This document shows positions 52,022 through 64,000 of a stretch of DNA of 64,000 nt, piece after piece. The DNA is taken from contig NC_037253.1 in assembly GCF_000002425.4 (NCBI RefSeq), positions 1,132,433 through 1,196,432 of the forward strand, read 5' to 3'. The notes under the pieces were generated by a model. The model searched no databases. It was not told the origin of the DNA and saw nothing but the letters and a program-made list of their open reading frames with translations. Source of the stretch: Physcomitrium patens (lineage: Eukaryota; Streptophyta; Bryopsida; Funariales; Funariaceae). A program made the translations under genes and the position numbers. The first letter of the stretch is position 1. Each line of letters starts with the position of its first letter.

Positions 52022-52783
52022 TTAGACATGATGGATAACCATCTATAAGAGTGATTCAATTGATGGGATGTGGAAGTGCAAAGGTGGGACAAGGTGGCTA
52101 TTGTGACAAATGTTGTATCATGTTGGGTTAAAAATCTTAAGAAAACAATATGGATTTCAAAAAAGAATGGTTTTCCGCTTGCTTAACATGATTTTTTTTC
52201 ATATAATTATTTCTTCTGATATAATTATAGAGGGTGTAAAATCTTATCCATGAGCAACATAATTATCATTGATACTTTTCTTGTTTATGTTTATTATACT
52301 ATTACTTATTTGCCTCTAGTCTAGCCTTCAAAATAAAAACAAAAAAAACTTCTCAAATTCTAAATATATATCTATCTTAAAAAAAGCTTAATGTTAGCAT
52401 CATCTAACTCTTGCAAGATATACATGACAATATTTAAAACTAATAAAAGGAAAAACGACATACTTTTACAACAATCATAAAATGTCTTAGTATCAATAAT
52501 ATCTTTCTAAGACAAGCATATCCAAATAAAAGATCATTTTATGTTAGAATAATAGGCTTCTATTTCAACGTCAAAGCTACAAGCATGTATTTAGTATTAA
52601 TACTATATGTATTCTTGTTAGGCAACAAAAAAAAAATCACAAGCTTTTGTTGAGGACTAAAAGTTCTTTTACATGTTTTGGTGAAAATGTTCATGGTTAG
52701 CTGATAACCTTCCCTTTTGTTTTTAATTTTTTAAATAATCATTTAGTAAAATTGTTGAGTTTAATTTTAATTCATGAGTGCTT

Positions 52784-52878
52784 ATTTGTTTATTTGTTTG
52801 TTTGTTTTTTTGTTTGTTTGTTTGTTTGTTTGTTTGTTTGTTTGTTTGTTTGTTTTGTTTTGTTTTTTTTTTTTTTTT
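52784..52878 (+). repeat. (TTTG)n tetranucleotide repeat ending in poly(T)
   Basis: About 95 bases of TTTG units with a few variants (TTTA, extra T) and an 18-T tail. It makes a false open frame of alternating Cys, Leu, Phe and Val residues. Confidence 0.92.
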
Positions 52879-53841
52879 CAATTTTCATGTTTTGTTTTAA
52901 AAGTTTGATGCTTTCAAATTATATTAAAACACTTTTTCTTCAAAATAAATCAAGACCATGTTGAAATCACATCTTATTTGTTTCATATCATATCTAATTG
53001 GTTTTAATTTTAATTTTTTTATATTGCTGTAATTACTTCAGATACTATCTAGTTACCATAAGATGGGGTGTTCTTTTCGAGTTTTTAAGTTTTTCATTTT
53101 TTATAATAATCAAAAAAATTATTGATAAAAATTTAAAATATTCCATTGATTATGCATATGTTTTTTTAAAAATACTCAAAATTATTATCACAGAAAAATG
53201 TATCAAGAAATCATCATTTTTTAAAATAGATGTATTGTAAATATTCTTCTTTTTCTTTTTTAAACCTAGTTTATTTATACCAAAAAAAAAAAAAAAAAAT
53301 CAATTTATACTAATATGGGGTAGAGTTGTGAGGGATTAGTTATTGGTTTTAGATATTATGTAATCACCGCAATTAACATTTCCAACATACCATTGCTTCA
53401 CATTGGCAACATAAAAGTGCAATAAATCATTTCCATATTAAATTCTCAAGACCAATGTATAAAAACAATTGCAAAACACTTATAAAGAAAACCCTTGTCT
53501 TGTAAGCACTAAATGACAATTTCAAACATTGTTGTACATTAAACTTCTAATAGTGTATATTAACAAACATTATTCTTGATGCATATCATAACAATTACTT
53601 TGTCCAAATTTCTTCCAATTTCAACACAATCAAGATAATACTACTAATCAGAATGTTCTTTCATAAAACTCGGGACCACTAGAATCACAACATTTGGGAA
53701 CATCATCTTTAACAAATGTACTCTCAATTGGTTGGATAAATTATAAAGAGGGTTTGATTAAAAATAATTAAATGCAACTTGTTGCACCAATTCTAGACCA
53801 CCTGAAATAGTTTAAATCTGATTTTTTATTCTCGTTAGAGA

Positions 53842-53866
53842 ATATATATATATATATATATATATA
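53842..53866. repeat. (TA)n microsatellite
   Basis: Alternating tract of about 25 bases. Confidence 0.88.
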
Positions 53867-54571
53867 CATAGAATTCAAAAATTGAGAGTTGAAAAATATA
53901 ATTATTAATTTAAAATAAATAAATAAATACCTGATTTTTTTGAAGTTGCTCAGATTTGAAATAATAACTAGTTTGTTCAAGACCAACATGTCATTAACAC
54001 TATCAGTATTCTCTAACAAATAATTATGCGACAATTTTTTCTAAAATATCAATTAAAGGTAGTAAATATTTACTCAACTCTTAACCATCTCAACTTTTTT
54101 TTTTTCTTTTTTTTATAACTTTTAAGCCATTGATAACCTTGTAATTTTTGCATATTTATCATTTGAGCAATCAAAGTTTTGATATTCCTCTTTAGCCACA
54201 TGATAACTCACTCATTATTTTTGCAGTTCTAACCACATGTTGTGAAGCAATTACAATACTAATGAGGGAAAAAAAAACAGAATTTTAACAAAAAAATGTT
54301 AAAAATTATTTGAATGCTTGTATAATAAATGAGTAAAGATACAATCTTCATTTATTTGCTAATTGGTTTGTTATGCATGCTACCTTTTATCTGAAGTGAT
54401 CCTTTAAAAAAAAAGTAAGATTTCTATGCAAAGTTAGATGTGAAAAAAGAAAAGAAAAGAATGGCCTACTTACTCTCTTTATAATTCAATAAAACACAAT
54501 CAACAATTTCAAGGTTGAGCTCATCAATAATCATTAAATAAAATTGATAGAATTTGAAGTGAAATTCATGT

Positions 54572-54595
54572 AATATATATATATATATATATATA
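54572..54595. repeat. (TA)n microsatellite
   Basis: Alternating tract of about 24 bases. Confidence 0.88.
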
Positions 54596-55977
54596 AATAT
54601 ATACATAACTATTATATTTGGATGATTGAAACTAATTATAGGGAAGAGCAAAGCATCAACCTGGCTTGAAAGTTGATTCTGAAAGCATTCGAACAAACTC
54701 TATCGCAAAAAAGAAAAAGAAAAATCAAAATATTTAAACAATATTACTAATAATATTTTTCCAATGTCCTCAAGAAATCAAGTTTTATAATTTTTTTAAT
54801 GAATGAATAATATTCTGAAACTTTGAATTTCAAATTCCAATAGTCTTTGTACAGAATGATAGGACAATCCCCCTCCACTAATGCTTCTTACTATGATAAC
54901 TGTTGTATCAACACCACTGATCATAATGCTTTTCTTTCCTTTTTTATTCTAATTATTGTGTTTCATTATTATTTAATTTTTTTGTAGAATAATATTAAAA
55001 TCTTTATTTCATCAGTGATTTGAAAGAGATAGGCTAAACAGTCTAGACAGCCTAACAAAATGAAGTTGCCCAATCCGTTTTACACATAATTTTATCATGT
55101 GTTTAGAGCTTTGGGTTGTCACCAATCGGGTGCTGTTTTTGTAATGAAGTCTAAATAATTGAATAAATATTTTAATTTACACTTTATTAAAAATACAGCT
55201 TATTAAAATTTGAAATGTTAAGTGATATCTCCAAGTAGTGATTTCTGTTGAAACATAATTTTTCCACCTAATTTAAATTAAATACTAAATCTTTTATTAC
55301 ACAGTTTAATGTCGTGATTATATTTTTAATACTTAAAATTAGATGTGAAATATAAAGAATCAGGTCTATGTGGAATAAGGTTGCTGACTATTTCGAAGTA
55401 TTCTGATTAACTAACAAAACCATTTCATAAATATCATTAAATTTTGGGAATTTCATTTTTGGTAGAATTTTGTTCAACTAAAATGTATATCGTGATGTTG
55501 ATTAATTAAAGTCGTGGTACATCACAATATACATTATTGCTTTAGATGTACAACTTGCGTGAAACATTAAACATCAACTTATATGAAAAAATGTATATTG
55601 TGATGTTGATTGATTAAAATCTCTCCCAACTGTATACAATCATCATTTGGTTGTAGCATATTACCATAAAATATATTTACAAAAAATAAAAATAAAACAT
55701 TAATTAAATGTTAGTGATTGAACTAGTTTTGATGTGTTAAAACTTTAAGTATCATTAGTATAACAAAATAAAGTCTAAACTAAAATTTAATGCTTTGTTC
55801 AATAAAAAATATTTTTAGAATCTATAAACTTTTCATTATTCATTTGAATGGTATGTAAAAACGTATTTAACAAAAATGCACTATTTCTTCTCAAATGGTT
55901 ATATTCTTATTTTTTGAAAAAATAAGACAAATATATAAACATGTGGTTGTAAAACATTTACAGACAAATATTACAGT

Positions 55978-56000
55978 AAAAAAAAAAAAAAAAAAAAAAA
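55978..56000 (+). repeat. poly(A) tract
   Basis: 23 consecutive A residues followed by a second A-rich run to 56021. No retroposed coding sequence is visible upstream. Confidence 0.9.
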
Positions 56001-56562
56001 TTGAAAAGTAAAAAAAAAAAAACTAAGGAAAAAAACTAACCACATAATTTAAACTTTATTTATTTTTACAATTGACCTATAATAGCTTCACGTATAATTT
56101 ATTCTCCATATGTTACTTATAGAAAATGAATTTTATACAGTTTCACCTTATTTCAGGTTTGAATTGTTTCTTTACAGAAGGTATTCTCACAATATAGTAT
56201 AACACAATCAAGTCAATTGTATTTTTATGCATTTTCTCAGTATAATCCACCTTAAAAGCTCCAAAAACATGGTAAAATCTACTTAAAAAAGTTTAATCAA
56301 ATAATTTGACTATGCTACAAAGGACCATGTTTTTACCACACTCATTCTGCAACTAATAAAAATGCACCAAATCATTAAAAATATCCAAGACATACATAAA
56401 TTTATATTGCTGTTATATATATATATATATATATGAAGTTTCATTCATTTAAAGTTAATCATCTAATCTCTTGTTAAGCTTACCAAATTTTTTATTCTTA
56501 TTGCACAAACAATCCTTCTCTTTTCTACCTTATTTTAAAATTCCGATTTTTATTATTTTTCT

Positions 56563-56589
56563 TATATATATATATATATATATATATAT
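56563..56589. repeat. (TA)n microsatellite
   Basis: Alternating tract of about 27 bases; another is at 56414-56434. Confidence 0.88.
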
Positions 56590-57969
56590 TTCTTCCAAAT
56601 AAGCAATATACAAATAAGAACATCTAAGGAATCAATATTGACCATCCATTTGGCAACAACACAAGTCTCCATCAATTCCAAGCCCAACAAATATTCAAAC
56701 CCTTAAGAGGGTACAATAGAGTTGGTTGCTCATAAGTGGCATAATCCAAGTCGTGCCCCCCCCCCCCCAATCGTATGTGCATCCATTAAAAAGATCTTTC
56801 CTTTCTTAAAAAATGCCTCATGCTCCCGTGCCTTCTTCTCCTCCATCCCTCAAAGAATAGATGATTCTAGATTCAAATCCTTTTTTTTCCACCTAACAAT
56901 ACTAGTAAGCATACAAGCAAGAAAGCAAAGTTGCATTACAATGGGGTATGGGAAAGGTGCACGAGTATCACTTGAGCATGTAGTCACGTATGCAATACAT
57001 GGCATTAAAGAGAGTGGCATTGACATAGCATGATTGACTCATGCACATTGCGCAATTGCTACTAAAAACACAAATTTATTTCTTTGCTTTTATGTATATA
57101 AATAAATGTAGTCCATAGAAAGTACATTTTTGATATTTATACATACTATTATTTTCAACCATAGTAAATATGTTTGTTTGTTTGTTTGTTTTTTTTTTCT
57201 CACTTTATTTATTACCATTTAAAAAAAATAAAATTGTGGTGACTTTTATTCACGACCATAAAATCCCAAATGGTAGTAGAAAGGATGCATTTTAAAACAA
57301 TGAGGAATGCAAAAATGGAGATATATGATGTTATCAATTCCTACTCAAAACTTATAATTTGAAAAAAAGCCTTATGGCATTCTTGTGAAGGCTCTTTAAG
57401 ATGGTCACATGGAGGCTATGAGCCTTTTTCTTGTGTATGGAATGCTATTTTTTGCATGACCAAATGCCAAGTGGCATGTGCACAAGCTTCCATAATATCC
57501 CACGTAAGAAAAATCATGCATTTTGGGTGTCACATTGGAATGGTACCATTGAAAGTAGAATGTCAAAATAGTGATTTCTTTTATTTTTGAAACAAAATAG
57601 AAAAAAAAATAAATAATAGAAAAAAAATAAAAATCAATCAATCGACCAATTATATATACACATACAAATATGTCAATTTCAATATTTTTCTTTGTACTTC
57701 AATTTTTCTCAATTTTTCAGTATATGTTATTTATGATTTTTTTGTGCTTAAGTTTTGCAATTTTTGGGTTGTATGTATGTATGTATGTATGTTATGTGCA
57801 TAAAAGATTTTATAATTGTAGGTTAGAAAAACTTCTCTTATCTGAAATTTTAGAGTCTTTTGTAAATTCTAGATTGTTTCATTCCTTATCATATTGGATT
57901 GAACTTTCTCTTATATGTGATAGTGATACTAACTTGTGCAGAATTTCCAACAACAGTTGTTGAGAAAAA

Positions 57970-57974
<5 letters not shown>

Positions 57975-58003
<29 letters not shown>
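57975..58003. repeat. (TA)n microsatellite
   Basis: Alternating tract of about 29 bases. Confidence 0.88.
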
Positions 58004-58006
<3 letters not shown>

Positions 58007-58784
58007 TTAGTATAAATTTGATATAAAGTAAATATGAACCAAAATTTTAAATTAAAAACTTAATGGTGATGGATCTTTGTCAACACAGATTTTTTAATAA
58101 GTAAAATAATTAGCTTAAAAGATGAATAAAGCCATTCCTTTGTACTAATATAAGCTAATTTTTTCACTTTGATAAAACATTAAATACATGTGTAATTATT
58201 TTGAAATTTACTACACAAAATATTCTTTTTCTTTTTCTTTTCAAATATGACAAGCATGATCAACTAAACTCTATTACCTTGTATTATTATTAAAGTTTGA
58301 AAATATATATTGTGAAAGTTTTGTTATAAGAAAGTTTTTTTACAGAAAGAATCTCATATTTTAAGAAGACTTTACATGCTTAAAACTCAATAAACAACAT
58401 TTGATTACTATTCCTAATGACATCATGCCATTGTTTTAGCAAAAAGAACTTTTATATATATATATATGTTTCTCCTAATATAGTTTAAGATAAATATATC
58501 AAATATTGCCATCCATATATCCCAAATATGTCAATACATATAGTGCTATTCAAATCTAAACATTGATTTGTTATTTTACAACATTCTGTAATAATTGTAA
58601 TTTTAAAAGAAATGAAAAAAATATATTCTGGTAAATTTTGTGATATTATTGGTGAGCAAAAGATTATTAAGTATTTATTTATTAATTATTCAACACACAA
58701 CCCAAAACCATAAGATGCATGAGGTTGGATTTAATGTTTGGTTTTAGTTGATATTTCATAGTTAAATTTCATAATTTTTTATGT

Positions 58785-58788
<4 letters not shown>

Positions 58789-58816
<28 letters not shown>
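58789..58816. repeat. (AT)n microsatellite
   Basis: Alternating tract of about 28 bases, close to the change from AT-rich to GC-rich sequence at about 58950. Confidence 0.88.
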
Positions 58817-58820
<4 letters not shown>

Positions 58821-58950
58821 GCATTTTTTTTAGTATTATTAATGTTATTAGGATTTTTTTTAGTTTTAGTGTGAAATTAATGAAATATGTCTATGTAGGT
58901 GACATAAACATATTTTATTAGTTACATTATTGGCATTGTCATTCATTATG

Positions 58951-60728
58951 ATATTGTATATTATTATACATAATCATCCATTCACCCATTCATTGGATGA
59001 ACAGATATCCCTCACCTTCGAAACGGGAACCACATTCAAAAAAACTCCAAAACCTGCGAAACAATATTCAAAAGCGGAGCTGACGCGCAAAAGCAAGGAA
59101 GGCCCCGGCGAAGCGTGCTGGGGCCCATCACCGATGAATGTACCGGCCCGCTATAGAGGCCGGGCCGGTCGATAGCAAGCAAGCCCGCTATAGGCGCCAA
59201 GACCGTGGGCTCTTTCGCAAAGCGCGGCGGCCGTAGCGTGCGCAGCGGACGGGGATTGGAGTCCGGGTCACAGTTAGTTGCCCCATCGAAGCAGCAGCAT
59301 CAGGACAATTCCCAAGTGACAACTGCGACGATGATGATTTGCAACAAACAGGAAGGAGAATGAATGCCACGAACAGACACCCACACAGATCACTCACTGG
59401 GTTGGGCTTTGTAGCTGGCTTCGTCGAAGCGCGTTGCCCTCCCTGAGCAGCAGCAGCAGCGGTACCTGGTACATGATAATAATGCGTACATGATCTCGAC
59501 CAGGATTAGTAATCCTGGAACGGATAGATAGATACACCCACCTTTACATTTTATCTTTTTTCACTTTGTTGCCGCCCCTTAACGGCACCCATCGTACCAG
59601 CACTGCTGCTACTGTTGCAGCAGCTCGCAGGATTGCACAACGCACCTGCCGGTACCGTCACGCGGCAGTAGGCATTGCATCGCAGCTGCAGGAGTGACAT
59701 GGGTCTTCTTCATCTGCCGGTCCTCTCCCTTCAATCCACGCCTCGCATGTCGCGCTCGACGGCTTCCTCCTGAGATTTCGATCTGTAAGTGCGTATCCGA
59801 CGACACATTTTCTGTCTCGCAGCCCTCAGTCCGATCTGGAATCGATCGGGTGGGTAGCGCCGTCTGCCGTTTGTCGTGTTAAGGCGTCAGGACCCTTTCG
59901 TTCAGAATGTTAGGATTTTTGTATCATTCGCACTGTACGCCAGAGACGTTGAAAACTTTTTTCGATTGCAACGGGTAGTGTAGCTTGTGTCGGAGAATAC
60001 TGAAAGACTAGCGACGCGGGCATACTTCGATTTCATACACGATTATAAGGGGTAGGTATGCATTCGCTTGGATGAGCTGCAGTAAATCATTGTGTGGTTA
60101 TTGGATGTTCCTCCAACTGGGCTCCTGAAAGGCACGTTCATGCCTCCAGCTGCGCGACCCCACAGCTGGCCAACTTGCTATCTACTGTGCTTATGTTGGC
60201 ACCGCGTCTGAGGATCCAGATCAGGTGGAGTGTCCCGTATGAGCTTCGTTGCGGACAGCTTGCTGCTCCGATAGCGTCTTCGAGGTTTGCGGAAGTAAGG
60301 TTGGATAGCAGTGGCAGTGCTCTTCGTGGAACCACATGCAGAGCGGCGCCGCTGGTATACTTCCCAAGGAAGTGGAGCACCATAGTAGAAGAAGCGAAAG
60401 ACTTAGCCAGGTTGCGTAAGGCGATCACATGTTACATTTCTGCCTTCGGCACGGTCTGTGCACTTATGCCACTCCTAACTGAAATGCACAAACGGACATT
60501 AAGGTTTTGAGCTATTCCGATCACTTTGCGCTACGCCGCACGGAAACGCTTCTCTCGAAGAACAACGTCAAGGGCTTTTTCAATCCTTCGTCGTCCCAGA
60601 CATAACCTGTAGTCTTTTTCGTTTGTGTTCCTGAGAGAGTGCCAAGTGCCAAATTGTCTTGGTGGGTTGACCTGCTTCAAACCGACGCCTTGTATCCGAA
60701 GTCCTTGCATTTTAGCGTGGTTAGCAGC
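58951..60728 (+). other. GC-rich promoter and 5' leader region of the WD40 gene
   Basis: Composition jumps at about 58990 to the most GC-rich sequence of the window (near 59100-59240, with CCGG and CGGC clusters), then continues gene-like to the WD40 start. By position this should hold its promoter and 5' untranslated region. Frames open here (for example plus 60094-60510, minus 60138-60428) start with non-ATG codons and show no domains. No TATA box could be assigned. Confidence 0.5.
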
Positions 60729-62143
60729 ATGGGCGTGCGGCTGATGGGCCAAGACAGCCTCGATTCCGAAGCCAGCACGTCTAGCTCTCTGGTTAGTTCC
60801 CGTAGCTGCACCAACGGCCGCGGCCCCCACAAATGCATCGCAATTTTGCACGGTCAAGCTCTCCATGTCATCACCCTTGCCCTCTCTGGCGACGTCCTCT
60901 ACGCAGGCTCCAACCACGGCGACATTAGAGCATGGGACCACCCCGACATGCAAGAGGCAACGAAATTTGGAAGTGGCCGAGCTGCGGTAAAATGTATCGT
61001 TGTGGTCGGCAATAGGGTCATCAGTGCGCACCAGGACCACAAAATCAGAGTATGGCGTAGGTCGAAGTGCCAACCCCAGGAGTACCGCCTGGTCTCGACC
61101 TTGCCTTCAATCAAGGACTACATTGCAAATTTCTTGCCCGCAAAAAATTATGTACAGGTGCGTTCAGGCAAGTGCCGTTGCGATGTTCTCTCCATTAGCC
61201 TCGTTGATGGTTAGCCCGAATTGCAATTATCATTTCGCTTTTCGATGTCCCATCGGCAGTGTCTGGTTTGAAGTCTACATCTGTTTTGTTCACAATAATG
61301 TCTCAAGGGTTCCTTGCAAAATTTAATTGTACTCGACCCGATCGGCTTCTGCAGGTGCGACGGCATCACAAGAGCCTGTGGATCAATCACAACGATAGCA
61401 TTTCCTGTCTGGCAGTTGGCAACGGTGTTCTCTACTCGGGCTCCTGGGACAAATCCGTGAAGGTGTGGCGCCTCTCTGACTTCAAATGCCTGGAATCGCT
61501 CTGCGGGCACATCGACGCCGTGAATGCGCTCGCGGTGGACAAGCAGCACGACCTCCTATACACCGGCTCCGGCGACACCACCGTCAAGGTCTACCAACGA
61601 CAAGACCTAGGCAATAAGAAGAGCCAACATGTCCTCGTCGCCACTCTGGAAGTGAAGTCCCCCGTGAACGCACTTGCCCTGAGTCCCGAAGGCGCGCTTC
61701 TCTACACAGCTCAAAGCGACAAAACTGTCACGATCTGGAAGATGAAAGAGATAGACGGAGACCGACAGTGGACTGCGGTGGGGACCTTGCGAGGTCACCG
61801 TCTAGCTATCCTGTGCTTAACCATAATGTCAAACCTCGTCATCACAGGCTCAGCGGACACGACTGTCAGGGTGTGGAGACGTGACGCCGAGGATGTTCAT
61901 ACATGTCTATCTGTGATGGTGGGTCACACGGGCCCCGTGAAGTCGCTCTGTGTGCTCTCAGACATGGCAATGGGGGCTCTAGTGTATAGCGGAAGCATGG
62001 ATGGCGACATTCGTGTGTGGTGGTTACCGGAAGACGAGACGGACCTTCTCTCGTCGGACGATAGCTCCCCAGATAGCCCTGTGGTCATCAACTGGAGGTC
62101 GTCGTCAATCTCAACCGGTTCTCCACTATGTCGTTCAGTCTGA
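60729..62143 (+). CDS. JINGUBANG-like seven-bladed WD40 protein
   Basis: Predicted 405-residue scaffold protein in two exons, 60729-61157 and 61355-62143, with a 197-nt GT-AG intron between Gln143 and Val144 (YVQ/VRR), phase 0. The ATG has A at -3 and G at +4; the frame continues upstream to 60639 but only from GTG. Seven WD repeats form a complete propeller, at about residues 36-70, 84-110, 155-182, 193-223, 244-272, 288-318 and 331-366, each ending in W-D/R or a close variant (IRAWD, IRVWR, VKVWR, VKVYQ, VTIWK, VRVWR, IRVWW). The linker TLPSIKDYIANFLPAKNYVQ before repeat 3 and LYSGSWDKSVKVWR are typical of the plant JINGUBANG family. In Arabidopsis JGB restrains pollen germination and tube growth and binds TCP4. 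A moss has no pollen, so the role here is open, perhaps in tip growth. The C-terminal tail is serine-rich. The seven repeats keep an open frame from ATG to stop. Confidence 0.92.
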
Positions 62144-62891
62144 GGAATCCACGGCCATTACTCCCGATTTCTAGCACAATATGGGTGGCCATGAAGAGGC
62201 CCAGTCATCATCAGTTTCATGCATTGAATTTCACACCTGATCGCTGGGGGTTTTAATGTAAACTATTGTCAACTTTCGCGTCCAGATTAGAAGTCATTTC
62301 TGTTCAGTATTAAACGGTGTCTGGGGCAGCGTAATTGACAAGGGTGTGAAAGTTCATTGTTCTCCTCAATAGCACGAAGACCCTGTTTTGTTCCCTTCTG
62401 TTCTGCATCCAGGCGTAATGCAGATGACTCAACGTTGTCTGCTGGAAGAATTAGTCGTCGGTGAATATTTTAGGGCTTATCTCGAGCAGAGAGACTGGGA
62501 AGTTTTAGTGATGAACATTAGCCTGTACAAGTTTTGGACATCAGTCTTGTTCTGGTCGAGAATAGTGTACCTTAACAATTTATATCATGTAAAGATTTCT
62601 GGTGACTTCGATCACTTTCAACACATCCGAGGCCTCATGTGAGTTACTGCGTTTCCCTTCCTGTTCTGCAAGCTTATCAACCTTCCTCAGACGAGGTACC
62701 TGTTCGAATCGTAGTGTCAGAGAAAGGTTTGATTGTGACATAAAACTTATCAATCTCAGTTCAGGACTGAAGCATCTCGGCAAACACGCAGCAAATTCTT
62801 AAAACTTGAGAAACAATCGCACCTTGTCACAAGGGCACTCACTTAGCTCTACATAGATTCAACTCCCAAAATTGGGTAACAGACAAGCAGC
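62144..62891 (+). other. 3' region of the WD40 gene
   Basis: Moderate-GC sequence after the WD40 stop, expected to include its 3' untranslated region. No AATAAA signal close to the stop was seen. Frames at 62388-62642 and 62602-62802 show no domain. Confidence 0.45.
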
Positions 62892-63485
62892 TTCCAAAGG
62901 TTTAGAAAAACCCCTCCGGAGACCGCAGTAGGTGAACAAGACAATGTCCTGCAAGAGATATTTGACTCCGAACAATTAGCATTGCTCAGTGGAAGCTGAG
63001 GTGGAGTTCTTATCCACAATTTATCACCACATTACAAAGGGATTAAGTACTGCAGTGAAGACCTGTGCAGATCTTAGTACAACTTTATTCTACCTCCATC
63101 TGAGAGACAGGCTTCTCGATGTGACAATTAATTCTACCTGTGAAATACCTTCTCCAACAGGATCTGGAGCATATTATGCAGAAGTCAGTCACAAAGACCA
63201 AAACATGGAGTCTGAAGTTAGCAATAAGAAAGAGGTGGGGAATTATATTTCTTTCGTAAGCATCTAATGGGCTCCAAAACCTGAGAAAGTTGATCGAGCT
63301 GACAACCCAGTTGAACTCTTGCCAACTCCTGGTGGAACTACATACAAATTGACTATCTGCATTTTACTTTAGATCTTTGCAATGGACGACTCGGGAATGT
63401 TTCAACAACACCAGCATTTAAAGTCTTCAAAACCGTTTTCTCTGTGGCTGAGATGAAGGAAACAGAATGGTTATTAGATTTTTAA
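62892..63485 (+). pseudogene. probable broken gene fragment, family unknown
   Basis: A chain of protein-like plus-strand segments in changing frames. Segment 1 (62892 to about 62990) reads TPPETAVGEQDNVLQEIF and continues to a TGA. Segment 2, shifted one base, is open from 62989 and has a TAA at 63265-63267, but the same frame continues beyond it (WAPKPEKVDRADNPVELLP) to 63369. Segment 3, shifted again, starts at about 63372 (DLCNGRLGNVS) and ends at the TAA at 63483-63485. Gaps between segments are too short for introns, so damage is the simplest reading. No family recognised. Confidence 0.4.
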
Positions 63486-63692
63486 GGATTATCCTCGAAA
63501 GTTGCTAATTAAACGCATGTGAAGGGTCCCAGTGGTAGAGCTCTAAAGCATTGGTGGAGGTTTATTTTGCATTACAAAATTGAGATTCATATCCTTATCA
63601 ACTTTTTAGTAATGTATTGTAGATAGAACTGCTAATAAGTCTCCAAATTTATTCCTCCAATTTCATGTAAAGTGCAACAGCTACACTACGAA

Positions 63693-63729
<37 letters not shown>

Positions 63730-64000
63730 AATGGATATTTAATTTTAAAAAATTAGAGCCACCTCTGCTGCCACCTCTAACACCACTTATATGAAGAACA
63801 ATTGTAGTTTGTTACGGGTAATTAATAAAGAGTTATTAGAAGTAATTTTATTCTATTAAAGCTGAGTGTTAAATTAGATGCAAGATATTATAAATTAAAT
63901 TGCATGAATATTTTAATTGATTTTATAAGAAGGAAAGAGATGTACATAATGTCCTTCCATCTAACCATGATTATATCTATGACAAGATCTCCACAATCAC
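63486..64000. other. AT-rich end of the window
   Basis: Sequence turns A/T-rich again, with no gene seen. Confidence 0.5.
63697..63725 (+). repeat. poly(T) tract
   Basis: 29 consecutive T residues. Confidence 0.9.

Larger units (their letters stand above)
51701..58950. other. AT-rich gene-poor block
   Basis: Over 7 kb of A/T-rich sequence with poly(A)/poly(T) tracts and many (TA)n runs. A slightly GC-richer patch at 56640-57060 has a plus-strand open frame (56722-57033) with no recognisable domain. No LTRs or transposase remnants were identified. Confidence 0.5.

Noticed and set aside
52752..52964. Open frame of Phe, Val, Cys and Leu residues
   Set aside because: It is only the translation of the (TTTG)n repeat, not a membrane protein.
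60639..60728. 30-residue upstream extension of the WD40 frame
   Set aside because: It begins at GTG, not ATG, and the first ATG at 60729 has a good plant start context.
60531..61073. 180-codon minus-strand frame over the WD40 gene
   Set aside because: It is the antisense shadow of the WD40 first exon; the plus strand carries the recognisable repeats and splice sites.
1..64000. CRISPR arrays, operons, organellar insertions or viral integrations other than the LTR element
   Set aside because: No regularly spaced repeats, no clustered prokaryote-like genes, and no recognisable plastid, mitochondrial or viral coding sequence was seen by eye.

Overview
The window looks like nuclear DNA of a land plant, most likely a moss close to Physcomitrium patens. 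This is inferred from three things: two plant-type genes with short GT-AG introns, a decayed chromodomain Ty3/Gypsy retrotransposon, and long AT-rich gene-poor stretches crowded with (TA)n microsatellites. There is no bacterial gene organisation, rRNA, CRISPR array or convincing tRNA gene. No database search was possible, so the species is unproven.

Layout. Two genes look intact. On the minus strand (7750-10253) is an R2R3-MYB transcription factor of the subgroup 21 / LATERAL ORGAN FUSION-MYB105-MYB52 type. On the plus strand (60729-62143) is a seven-bladed WD40 protein of the JINGUBANG type. At 33299-33852 is an unitary or duplicated pseudogene of a DNL/Zim17-type zinc-finger protein (an organellar Hsp70 helper). 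It still has its intron, but three codons have become stops and there is a frame break. Two weaker candidates for broken genes lie at 62892-63485 (plus) and 45759-46330 (minus); I could not assign either to a family.

Mobile DNA. From 17383 to 22865 is an old chromovirus-type Ty3/Gypsy element with gag, protease, reverse transcriptase, RNase H, an integrase remnant and a chromodomain. It is full of stop codons, has no recognisable 5' LTR, and seems to have lost the integrase core. Inside its gag sits a solo LTR of the same family (17750-18301), flanked by a perfect 5-bp duplication. Removing it restores a continuous gag frame, so it is a clean nested insertion that later lost its interior by LTR-LTR recombination.

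The rest. Moderate-GC, gene-like stretches (about 0.5-2.1, 3.9-12.8, 26.2-29.4, 32.5-34.4, 43.7-51.6 and 59.0-63.6 kb) alternate with very AT-rich stretches (2.2-3.9, 15.9-26.2, 29.4-32.5, 34.4-43.7 and 51.7-58.9 kb) that hold only microsatellites, homopolymers and decayed sequence. The two intact genes are about 50 kb apart and show no sign of working together.
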